In this document: piece by piece, positions 1 to 6,181 of the stretch
How positions within the stretch are numbered: position 1 is the first letter of the stretch
Layout: each line of letters begins with the position of its first letter
Assembly (NCBI GenBank): GCA_964384025.1
Contig: CAYLJJ010000186.1
Coordinates: 1-6,275, forward strand
From: CAYLJJ01 sp964384025
Lineage (GTDB): Bacteria > Myxococcota_A > Bradymonadia > UBA7976 > UBA1532
DNA: 6,275 nucleotides
Direction of reading: 5' to 3'
The notes under the pieces: model-generated
What the model was told of the DNA's origin: nothing
The model's database searches: none
Seen by the model: only the letters and a program-made list of their open reading frames with translations
Program-made: the position numbers and the translations under genes

Positions 1-213
1 ATCTTTGTCATGTTCGGCGTTGATACTGGAGCTAAAGCCTCCTCGCTCATAGGAGAGCCCTCCCTTTAGGCTGCTCTCATCCTTCTGAAAGTGATGGCTG
101 CCCTCCACGTTCGCCTTAAAGCCTCCCTGCTCATAAGAAGCACCTCCCTGAACAGACTGCCCGGAGTCATCATGTTCTCCTGAGAGGCTGCCCTTAAAAC
201 CCCCAGCGCTGTA
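1..213 (-). repeat. Degenerate tandem protein repeats of 26-28 residues with Tyr-x-x-Gly-Gly-Phe core
   Basis: Three successive units begin at Tyr222, Tyr248 and Tyr276 of the left-edge protein, spaced 26 and 28 residues apart; the third runs off the window. Each unit starts Tyr-x-x-Gly-Gly-Phe, is followed by a short alternating stretch, then an acidic/His turn, and the two complete units then close with a Gly-Gly-x-Ser strand. The DNA copies (visible on the plus strand near 37-60 and 121-146) have diverged, so the repeat is kept at the protein level. The pattern suits beta-hairpins stacked in a barrel or solenoid. More copies are expected to the left. Confidence 0.7.
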
Positions 214-876
214 CTCTACGCTGAGGCTGGCGGCCTGGACGCTTAGATCCTGTAGAGGTCCGATATCGACAGAGCCACCCAGCTCAAAGCCCTTACCCAG
301 CTTAAAGCTCTTCTCAAGCTCCCCTGGATCCATATTGGAGAGATAAGCCCCAACGGCGGCGCCGATAGCCGCTGTGCCTACCAGAATGGCGACGGTGCGA
401 GGATGCTCCTGGACCCACTCAGCGATGGTTCCCAGGACCTTCTGCCCTGACTCTCCTTCAAGCCAAGCGTTGGCCGACGACTCCAGCAGGGGGGTCAGGG
501 CCTCAGCCAGCTTCTTGAGCGCTTCAGCCTCCCCCGCCTCATCCATAAGCCCCCCCAAAGCCCCCTCCTCAGTGGGCTTGATCAGCTCTGGAATCTGCTT
601 GGCGAGTGCCTCGGTGCCCTGCTTGGCGTAGCCTAAGAGTGAGTCATAGCTCACATGCTTCTCGATCTGTTCCCAGACCTTCGCGCCCAGCTTCTCTCCC
701 AACACCTTGGACCAATCCAAACGGGCCGCAGCGAGACGCTCCTTCTCTTTGGCCTGAGCGGTGTTTATCTCTTCACTCTGCCCCCTCGCGGCTTCACCTC
801 GTTCATCCAGAGCGCCGCTCTCTGAGCTGCTCTGTTCAGGAGAAGCACTCTCTTTGGGGCGATCATAATCACTCAT
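1..876 (-). CDS. Unrecognised protein with one hydrophobic helix and Gly-Gly-Phe repeats (C-terminus beyond window)
   Basis: I do not recognise this gene. The frame is open for 292 codons from the ATG at 876-874 to the window edge, so the C-terminus is missing. An in-frame TGA at 892-894 and no alternative start between them fix the start. A weak Shine-Dalgarno (AGGA, about 880-883) lies within a tetranucleotide repeat. Residues 1-50 are acidic, Ser/Glu-rich and probably disordered. Residues 50-155 look alpha-helical, amphipathic and Trp/Lys/Glu-rich. Residues 161-179 form one hydrophobic Gly/Ala-rich segment, likely membrane-spanning. From about 190 the chain becomes Gly/Ser-rich with alternating beta pattern, and from 222 it carries repeats built on Tyr-x-x-Gly-Gly-Phe. 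There is no N-terminal signal peptide. It starts 58 bp after prlC on the same strand, so co-transcription is likely. A cytoplasmic head with a membrane-inserting or secreted beta-repeat tail is my inference. A secreted effector, a fibre-like protein or a structural envelope protein are all possible. Confidence 0.8.
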   Translation of the reverse strand, partial: MSDYDRPKESASPEQSSSESGALDERGEAARGQSEEINTAQAKEKERLAAARLDWSKVLGEKLGAKVWEQIEKHVSYDSLLGYAKQGTEALAKQIPELIKPTEEGALGGLMDEAGEAEALKKLAEALTPLLESSANAWLEGESGQKVLGTIAEWVQEHPRTVAILVGTAAIGAAVGAYLSNMDPGELEKSFKLGKGFELGGSVDIGPLQDLSVQAASLSVEYSAGGFKGSLSGEHDDSGQSVQGGASYEQGGFKANVEGSHHFQKDESSLKGGLSYERGGFSSSINAEHDKD

Positions 877-882
877 CAGATC

Positions 883-897
883 CTCACTCACTCACTC
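883..897 (-). repeat. Short tetranucleotide tandem repeat overlapping the ribosome-binding region
   Basis: Plus-strand 883-897 reads CTCA three times plus CTC. On the coding strand this is GAGT repeated just before the start codon at 876, and its last unit supplies the AGG of the only visible Shine-Dalgarno. It is short (under four full units), so it may be chance, but its position could let unit gain or loss alter translation of the gene that follows. Confidence 0.5.
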
Positions 898-934
898 GCT
901 CAAAGCATCATAGCTGATTTTGCTCTTAGAGGAG

Positions 935-2932
935 TCAGGGATGGAGGCCCGCGCGGACCATAAGCGCCTGGGGATCAGGCTCACGCCCTCTAAACTGTTT
1001 AAACAGCTCTAAAGGATCTTGGCTGTCTCCCTGAGCGAAGATCTCTGTTCGTAGACGCCGACCCACCTCGGTGTTAAAGATCCCCGCTTCAGCGAAGCAG
1101 GTGAAAGCATCCGCGTCCAAAACTTCGGCCCATTTATAGGAGTAGTAGCCTGCCGCGTAGCCCACCGGATCAGCGAAGAGGTGGTTAAAGCTGGCGACCA
1201 TAGCGTAGGAGTCAGGGAGGGGCGTTGGGCTGAGGCGCCTTTCGATCTCAAGAGCGAACTCCAAAACATCTTGGCCAAAGTCAAACTCTCGATGGAGGCT
1301 GAGATCGAGCTGAGCAAAGCTGAGCTGCCGCATCTGAGCGCTGGCGCTGCGGAAATGGCGGCTGCGCCTAAGCTTGAGATAGAGATCTTCAGGAATCGGC
1401 GTTCCAGTTTGATGGTGCCGGGCGAAGAGATCCAGGGCCTCCCGTTCCCAACACCAGTTCTCCATGATCTGAGAAGGCAGCTCTACAAAATCCCAGGCTA
1501 CATTGGTGCCCGCTTGGCTATATAGCTCTGCCTCGGTCAGGAGATGGTGGAGCATATGACCAAACTCATGGAACAGAGTCTCTACCTCTCGATGTGTCAA
1601 GAGAGCGGGCTTATCTCCAATGGGAGGGGTCAGGTTGGCGCAGACGACCGCCACATGTGGACAATCTTGAGCTGGATCGCCTCTAAAGAGCGGGCGCATC
1701 CAAGCGCCGCCCCGCTTCCCCTTGCGCGGGAAGAGGTCGATATGGAAGAGGCCCAGGCAGCGAGCGCCCTCATTGAGGCGATAGACCTCTACATCAGGGT
1801 GACAGCCCTCCAACTCCTCAGCTTTGGAGATCTGCACCCCGAAGATCCGCGCGCAGATCTCAAAGAGGCCCTCTAAGACAGGGTGGATAGAGAAGTAGGG
1901 TCGCAGCTGTTCCTCTTCAAAGCCCAAGCTCTCTTGGCAAAACTGCTCCGCAAACCAGCCGAGATCCCAGGCTTGAATTGGAGCGCCTCCATAGCGCTTC
2001 TCCTTAAAATGAGAGAGGGCAGCGTGCTCCTCAAGGGCATAGGGCTCACTCTTCTCTCTGAGATCTTCAACAAAGGCCGCCGCGCGCTCTCCGCTCTTGA
2101 CCATACGAGGCTCAAGGTGCAGATCGGAGATATCTTTATAGCCTAAGAGGACAGCCTTCTCTGCTCTCAGCTTGAGGATCTCAAGGAGCAACTCCCTGTT
2201 GAGCTGAGCCGCACGACTCTTATGCGCTCGGTAGAGCTGCTCTCTCAGCGCGCTGTTATTTGAATAGTTCATCACCGCCAGATAGCTGGGTGCTTGAAGG
2301 CTGAAGCGCCAGCCGGCCTGCTTATGTGCTCGTGCTGAGGCTCGAGCGGCAGCGAGGGCAGAGGGGGGCAGTCCTTCGAGCCGCGCTTCATCCTCGACGA
2401 GCAACTCAAAAGCGTCGGTTGCGTCCACCACGTTCTGAGAGAAACGGGTGGTCAGCTTGGCCAGCTTCACCTCGATCTCTTGAAGTCGCGCTTTCTCTGT
2501 TGGGACCAGCTCCGCTCCATGACGGCGAAACATCTCCAAGCTCTTCTCTAGGAAGCGCTGCCGCGCTGGGGTCAGCTTGGGCGCGAATTGGGCGTACTCC
2601 TTGACCGCTTGATAGAGAGGAGTAGAGAGGGCGATAGAGGAGGAGAAGGCGCTCAGCTTGGGACGGCAAGCTACAAGGGCTGCCCTCAGCGCTGGAGTCC
2701 CCAAAACCGACTCCAGATGCTCCAGGAGCCCCATCAGCCGCTCCAACTTCTCAGTTAGGCGATCAAGAGGAGCGGCGGTGTTCTCCCAGGTCCGAGGCTC
2801 CTTTGCTTGGATGATGCCCTGCATCTTGGCCTTGGCCCGCTCTAGGAGCTGATCCATAAGGGCCTCAGCCTCTTGGGCCTTGAAATCTTTAAAAGGGAGA
2901 GAGGTGGGCTGCTCAAAGAGAGAGATCTTCAT
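935..2932 (-). CDS. prlC: Oligopeptidase A (M3 family zinc metallopeptidase, PrlC/OpdA type)
   Basis: A cytoplasmic zinc endopeptidase that cuts short peptides, including cleaved signal peptides and products of larger proteases. The 665 residues match the usual length (E. coli OpdA is 680). The zinc site is HEFGH at 455-459: His455 and His459 are ligands, Glu456 is the catalytic base, and Glu484 in the DFVELPSQ segment is the third ligand. GYAAGYYSYKWAEVL at 591-605 carries Tyr592 and Tyr599, matching the substrate-binding tyrosines of thimet-type enzymes. KRGGAW near 406-411 and the tail FRGREP at 647-652 are also typical of OpdA, favouring it over dipeptidyl carboxypeptidase Dcp. There is no signal peptide. 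All catalytic residues are present, so it should be active. The ATG at 2932 agrees with the family N-terminus, though no strong ribosome-binding site precedes it; it starts 22 bp after the upstream lipoprotein gene, suggesting translation as part of an operon. Confidence 0.95.
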   Translation of the reverse strand: MKISLFEQPTSLPFKDFKAQEAEALMDQLLERAKAKMQGIIQAKEPRTWENTAAPLDRLTEKLERLMGLLEHLESVLGTPALRAALVACRPKLSAFSSSIALSTPLYQAVKEYAQFAPKLTPARQRFLEKSLEMFRRHGAELVPTEKARLQEIEVKLAKLTTRFSQNVVDATDAFELLVEDEARLEGLPPSALAAARASARAHKQAGWRFSLQAPSYLAVMNYSNNSALREQLYRAHKSRAAQLNRELLLEILKLRAEKAVLLGYKDISDLHLEPRMVKSGERAAAFVEDLREKSEPYALEEHAALSHFKEKRYGGAPIQAWDLGWFAEQFCQESLGFEEEQLRPYFSIHPVLEGLFEICARIFGVQISKAEELEGCHPDVEVYRLNEGARCLGLFHIDLFPRKGKRGGAWMRPLFRGDPAQDCPHVAVVCANLTPPIGDKPALLTHREVETLFHEFGHMLHHLLTEAELYSQAGTNVAWDFVELPSQIMENWCWEREALDLFARHHQTGTPIPEDLYLKLRRSRHFRSASAQMRQLSFAQLDLSLHREFDFGQDVLEFALEIERRLSPTPLPDSYAMVASFNHLFADPVGYAAGYYSYKWAEVLDADAFTCFAEAGIFNTEVGRRLRTEIFAQGDSQDPLELFKQFRGREPDPQALMVRAGLHP

Positions 2933-2954
2933 AGCCGCGCAGGCTAACAGAAGA

Positions 2955-4226
2955 TCAGATGGAGAACACGCCCATGGCAGAGAGCTGTTGGGGCTGCTCC
3001 TCTCCTGGGAAGCTGTCTAGGCTCCATAGGAGCCCCAAGAACGCCAAGTGAAGGCTCAACTCCGCACGCAGCCCAAAGCTCTGCTCCCCTTCACGCCAGC
3101 GAGAGATCAACCCTCCGCCCAGGCCCAGAGAGAAAAGAGCGCTCTCTTCCAGGAGGCTCAGCTCGCTCTGGAAGGCCAATTTAAGCTCTCTTTGAAGATC
3201 ACTCTGGAGGTTGATTCCATGAATCAGGAAGTCTGGAGCAGAGAGTTCATAGCCAAGACGTCCTATAAAGTTCAGCTCTCCCTCTCCATCCAGCCTTCCC
3301 TCTCCTCCCAAAGCCAAAAGAGGCCCACCCCAGCGGAGATCTGGGCCAGGAACCTTAAACTCCAACGCTAAGCTCTCTTTGAACTTGGGGCTCTGTCTAA
3401 ACTGAACGAGTTGGCTCTCTCCTTTAAGGAGCTGCTTCTCTTGGAGAGGAGCCCTGGGCTCTTGATCTTTGGGCTCGGAGATGTTCCAGCTCCAGCCCTT
3501 GGGCAGCTGTAGCTCTACCTCAGTGACAAAATCGGGGCTTCGCTGCTGAGGGTGTGGAGGGAGGTAGTCAAAGTGCCGAAAGCTGTGCCGGGGGCTGGAT
3601 CGAGCGAAGAGCAGGTGCCGGGTGAAGATGGGCGCCCAGGAGAAAGCTTTCTGCTGAGCACGCCCTGGGCTCAACTGCCCGCTGATGCTCAAGCTTTGGG
3701 GGCTCTCTGAAGGCAAGCTCAAGGCCAAGCCCCAGGTACCCTGCTCTCGAAGCCAAGCTCCCAGAGGATCATTGCCCTCTCCAGGGAGGGGGCTGATCTT
3801 GAGAACCTCAAGCTGGAAGCGGGAACCTTTGAGGCTCTCTTCTACGCCTCGATGTGCGGCGCGACGAGCGTTTTTTAGGGCGATCTCCTCTCTCTTCAGC
3901 TGCTCTTGGTAGAGTTTGAGTTTGGACTGGGTTAAACCCTCCTGTGGTGTGGCTCCCGCAAACTGAGGCTTCTCTAGATTGCGAGCATAGAGCAGCAGTT
4001 GAATCTCTCTATCGGAGGAAGCACCATCCTCTAAGCGTCCACTCCAATGCAGCGCACAGCGAGGCTCTTCTGGATCTGCTTGGCGACAGTCCAGCTTGAG
4101 TTGAGCAGACTGAAAGCGGAGGCTCCCTGACTCCAAGATACGAGGAGCCGCTAGCATCGCAGGATCCCTTGAGAGACAGGCGCTGAGGGTGAGGAGGCTG
4201 AACCAGAGGGGATTGTGATAAAGCAT
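2955..4226 (-). CDS. Predicted lipoprotein with barrel-like beta-strand C-terminus, function unknown
   Basis: I do not recognise the family. The 423-residue product starts with a short hydrophobic segment ending in lipobox Leu14-Ser15-Ala16-Cys17, so Cys17 would be lipidated. The n-region lacks Lys/Arg, which weakens the signal a little. Leu18 (not Asp) at +2 would favour the outer membrane under the enterobacterial rule. Residues 30-85 look beta-rich, with Cys47 and Cys57 able to form a disulfide. Residues 97-135 are a charged helix, possibly coiled coil. A mixed segment follows (140-295) with an aromatic, His-rich patch at 196-222. From about 298 to the end there are seven or eight alternating hydrophobic strands separated by short turns, ending Phe-Ser-Ile, as in small outer-membrane barrels. 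The start is supported by GGAG five bases upstream and an in-frame TAG at 4254-4256 with no other start between. It is first in the likely operon with prlC. The barrel assignment is inference. Confidence 0.8.
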   Translation of the reverse strand: MLYHNPLWFSLLTLSACLSRDPAMLAAPRILESGSLRFQSAQLKLDCRQADPEEPRCALHWSGRLEDGASSDREIQLLLYARNLEKPQFAGATPQEGLTQSKLKLYQEQLKREEIALKNARRAAHRGVEESLKGSRFQLEVLKISPLPGEGNDPLGAWLREQGTWGLALSLPSESPQSLSISGQLSPGRAQQKAFSWAPIFTRHLLFARSSPRHSFRHFDYLPPHPQQRSPDFVTEVELQLPKGWSWNISEPKDQEPRAPLQEKQLLKGESQLVQFRQSPKFKESLALEFKVPGPDLRWGGPLLALGGEGRLDGEGELNFIGRLGYELSAPDFLIHGINLQSDLQRELKLAFQSELSLLEESALFSLGLGGGLISRWREGEQSFGLRAELSLHLAFLGLLWSLDSFPGEEQPQQLSAMGVFSI

Positions 4227-4231
4227 AGAAT

Positions 4232-4235
4232 CTCC
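4232..4235 (-). promoter_or_regulatory. Ribosome-binding site of the lipoprotein gene
   Basis: GGAG on the minus strand sits five bases before the ATG at 4226. It supports this start, since no other start codon lies between it and the in-frame stop at 4254-4256. Confidence 0.6.
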
Positions 4236-4279
4236 AGAGCACGAACCTCTACTCTATTCTCTACTGACTCAAAGTCCCA

Positions 4280-4284
4280 GGGAG
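4280..4284 (+). promoter_or_regulatory. Ribosome-binding site of the propeller-like gene
   Basis: GGGAG lies six bases before the ATG at 4291 and decides that start over the next in-frame Met, at residue 38. Confidence 0.65.
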
Positions 4285-4290
4285 CACGCG

Positions 4291-5784
4291 ATGGAAGGAA
4301 GATTGGGGATCTTAGCCCTTGAGGATCTCCTACGAGGCCATCTCTGGCAGAGGCATAGAAGCCTAGATTTTCTTGAAGCTCTCTCTCTTAAGAAGGGCTC
4401 AATGCAGCGGTTTCAAGGGCTGCCCCCTACCCTTTTACTGATCTATCCCGCTGCGCGACAAGAGCTGCTCAGTCAACATGCCCCCTGGCTCAACCAAGCA
4501 GAGTCGATCATCCTTTTACGAGATCCCCTCGGTTATGAAGAGGCTCTTGAGGATCCTGAGCTGATGGAGTTGATCGAGGAGGAGCGCCTAAAGCAGATCG
4601 CGAGCCTGGAGAGGTTGCGTGGACATTTTGAGTGGAGCGAGCAGGCGGAGGCTCTCGCCGAGGCGGAGCGCTGGGCATACCTCAGCGCCCCTTTCCCTCA
4701 ACCCGCGCCTGACTGGAGCCTCCACCAGAGTCCACCTGGCCCCTGGCTGAGCTGGCCAACGAGTCGCTGGGCTGAGGATGAGCCGAGACGGCTCGCCTGC
4801 TCTCTCTGCCATAGAGAGGGTCGCCCCCAACTCTTGGATCCCTCCTTGGGCCTTCGGTTGGATCTGCTCAGTGGGCAGCGCAGCTCTCTACATGGCGATT
4901 TTGGAGAGCCCTACTTTTGGGCGGTCAGCCCTGATGCTCGCGGCCTTCTCCTCCCTGGAACAAAGCGCAGCTCCTGGCGTTGGCTGGAGCTGGCTTCAGG
5001 AGAGGTGCAGGAGATCAACGGGGCTTGGGGGAGACCGATTGGCTTTGATCCAACAGGGCGTTACGCCTGGGCTGGAGGGCGCTGCTTTTTTCATTGGCTC
5101 TCTGTTATCGAAGGCCAGCCCTGCTACTTAGGACAATCCTCACATGACTGGCCCTGCGGTCATGAGAAGAAGCAGTATGGCTATCTGGACAATGAACCTC
5201 GCTGGATTCACTTAAGTCCAGATCTCAGCGCCTATCTATCCATCTATGACAAGGATGCGATCATCTCCTCCTCGATCCCGGTTCAGTGGTGTCAGGCAGG
5301 GCCTTATCTCTTCGCCTGTCGAGCTGATGACTCTCTCCGAGCGCTCTTCTTTACGCGAAGGGAGACAGCAGAGAGCTACCCTGCAAACCCTATGGACCCC
5401 TTCGATGGTGAGGCTCGGGATGCAGCCCCAACTGTGCTCCTGGGACCCTCAAGCTCAGCTCGCTATCTCCTCTCCTTTGAGGAGCCGGTCTATCGGCTCC
5501 AGGGAGAGGAGGTGGTTCAGCTCGGTGGTCCAGATGAGCGCTATGCGCTCTTTGATAGCCAGCACCAAATGCGAGCACAACGTCAAGGTCGGCTCCTGGG
5601 GGGTTGGTGGCGTTGGGCCTTTGTCGTTGAAGGAGGGCAGATCTTCCGAGAGGAGATTGAGAGCGGTGTGCGTGTGGAGTTAGGAACGGCGGAGCTGGGC
5701 TGTAAAGGGGTCCCCATTCCTGGAAGCCAAAATTTTCTCCTCTATCAAAGGAGTGAGAAGACGCTGAGGATTCGTCTGATCTGA
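4291..5784 (+). CDS. Unrecognised Trp-rich protein with beta-propeller-like repeats
   Basis: I do not recognise this 497-residue protein. It has no signal peptide or membrane segment and is probably cytoplasmic. Residues 1-135 look mainly alpha-helical and charged, with a Leu/Glu-rich stretch at 82-125. The rest is beta-rich and carries loosely repeated segments around Ser/Asp-Pro-Asp/Thr-x-Arg followed by a hydrophobic strand: 209-223, 249-263, 305-320, 385-399 and 411-424. This pattern resembles PD40/WD40-type propeller blades. Tryptophan is abundant. Eight cysteines occur, including Cys170-Ser-Leu-Cys173-His174. That fits the CxxCH heme-c pattern in form, but without export to the periplasm heme attachment is unlikely; metal binding or chance is as likely. 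It is divergent from the lipoprotein operon and stands alone, with the radA remnant abutting its stop codon. A protein-interaction scaffold is the most natural guess for a propeller, but no specific role can be named. Confidence 0.85.
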   Translation: MEGRLGILALEDLLRGHLWQRHRSLDFLEALSLKKGSMQRFQGLPPTLLLIYPAARQELLSQHAPWLNQAESIILLRDPLGYEEALEDPELMELIEEERLKQIASLERLRGHFEWSEQAEALAEAERWAYLSAPFPQPAPDWSLHQSPPGPWLSWPTSRWAEDEPRRLACSLCHREGRPQLLDPSLGLRLDLLSGQRSSLHGDFGEPYFWAVSPDARGLLLPGTKRSSWRWLELASGEVQEINGAWGRPIGFDPTGRYAWAGGRCFFHWLSVIEGQPCYLGQSSHDWPCGHEKKQYGYLDNEPRWIHLSPDLSAYLSIYDKDAIISSSIPVQWCQAGPYLFACRADDSLRALFFTRRETAESYPANPMDPFDGEARDAAPTVLLGPSSSARYLLSFEEPVYRLQGEEVVQLGGPDERYALFDSQHQMRAQRQGRLLGGWWRWAFVVEGGQIFREEIESGVRVELGTAELGCKGVPIPGSQNFLLYQRSEKTLRIRLI

Positions 5785-6181
5785 TCAGCAAAAGAGAGCC
5801 TCGATGAGGGCCTCAATAGCGGTGAGAGGGATCACCTGTATCCCCTCAAGCAGTTTGACCTGTTTTCGGTTGTTGGCAGGCATAAAGGCTCGCTTAAAAC
5901 CCAGCTGCCGAGCCCCAGCGACGCGGGCGCCTGCGGCCACTACCGTACCTCAGCTCCCAACCCCACCCTCCAAAGATCACGATCTCAGGATCGATGGGGC
6001 GCTCTAGATGGCTGGAGGCCAAGGCGGCGATGACAGCTAAATTTGCGGCGGGTTCACCAGGAGCGGGCGGTCCCCTCAAAGCTGGTGGAAACGACAGAGC
6101 TTGAGGCTCCAAGACGCGCTCCGCCAAGAAGAGGGCGCTGTGGTTCTTCACCATCCTGGAATCTAAACCACGGTAGATCAT
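5785..6181 (-). pseudogene. radA: Decayed C-terminal remnant of DNA repair protein RadA (Sms)
   Basis: RadA is a RecA-like ATPase with a Lon-type C-terminal domain that helps branch migration in recombination. Only parts of that C-terminal half remain, spread over three frames. Frame one (6181 to about 5969) gives the SALFLAER segment, PALRG, then EPAANLAVIAALASS and RPIDPEIVIFG. A frame break near 5968 leads to VGLGAEVR. A second break near 5943 leads to a third frame that runs VVAAGARVAGARQLGF, KRAFMPANN and on to a natural-looking end (stop at 5785-5787). Between PALRG and EPAANL roughly 60 family residues appear to be missing. The zinc finger, Walker A and KNRFG parts are absent from the window, and an in-frame TAG lies just upstream of 6181. 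A 95-residue frame-one ORF exists but follows RadA only until the first break. Sequencing errors could explain single frame breaks, but not the internal loss and missing N-terminus. Confidence 0.8.

Larger units (their letters stand above)
4227..4290. promoter_or_regulatory. Divergent intergenic region expected to hold promoters for both directions
   Basis: These 64 bp separate the start codons of the minus-strand lipoprotein and the plus-strand propeller protein, so both transcripts must begin here or inside the opposing gene. I see no good sigma-70 box pair. TATTCT at 4255-4260 is a partial -10 for the plus strand, but no matching -35 lies upstream. No operator-like inverted repeat is obvious. 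The close spacing would allow the two units to be controlled together. Confidence 0.45.

Noticed and set aside
374..917. Two plus-strand ORFs (374-631, 606-917)
   Set aside because: They are Ser/Pro/Arg-rich shadows of the left-edge minus-strand gene, whose frame is open for 292 codons and has coherent domain structure.
904..924. Weak hairpin (AGC-ATCA / TGAT-ttt-GCT) between prlC and the left-edge gene, considered as a terminator
   Set aside because: The stem is short, AT-rich and bulged, with no U-run in the right place on the coding strand.
1181..2146. Plus-strand ORFs of 80-115 codons opposite prlC
   Set aside because: They lie antisense to a fully conserved M3 peptidase, have no recognisable domains or clear ribosome-binding sites, and are explained by that gene's codon composition.
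4798..4812. CxxCH in the propeller protein as a c-type heme site
   Set aside because: No signal peptide or anchor, so the protein should not reach the periplasm where heme c is attached; kept only as an oddity.
5390..5791. 133-codon minus-strand ORF inside the propeller gene
   Set aside because: Low-complexity Pro/Arg/Ala composition and complete overlap with a better-supported plus-strand gene.
5980..5993. CGATC-TCAG-GATCG inverted repeat, considered as a terminator for the plus gene
   Set aside because: Only five base pairs, no T-run, and it falls within former radA coding sequence where GATC is common anyway.
5894..6181. The 95-codon minus-strand ORF as an intact small gene
   Set aside because: Its first 71 residues match RadA segments, but after the first frame break the sequence is unlike RadA, while RadA similarity continues in other frames. 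It is part of a pseudogene.
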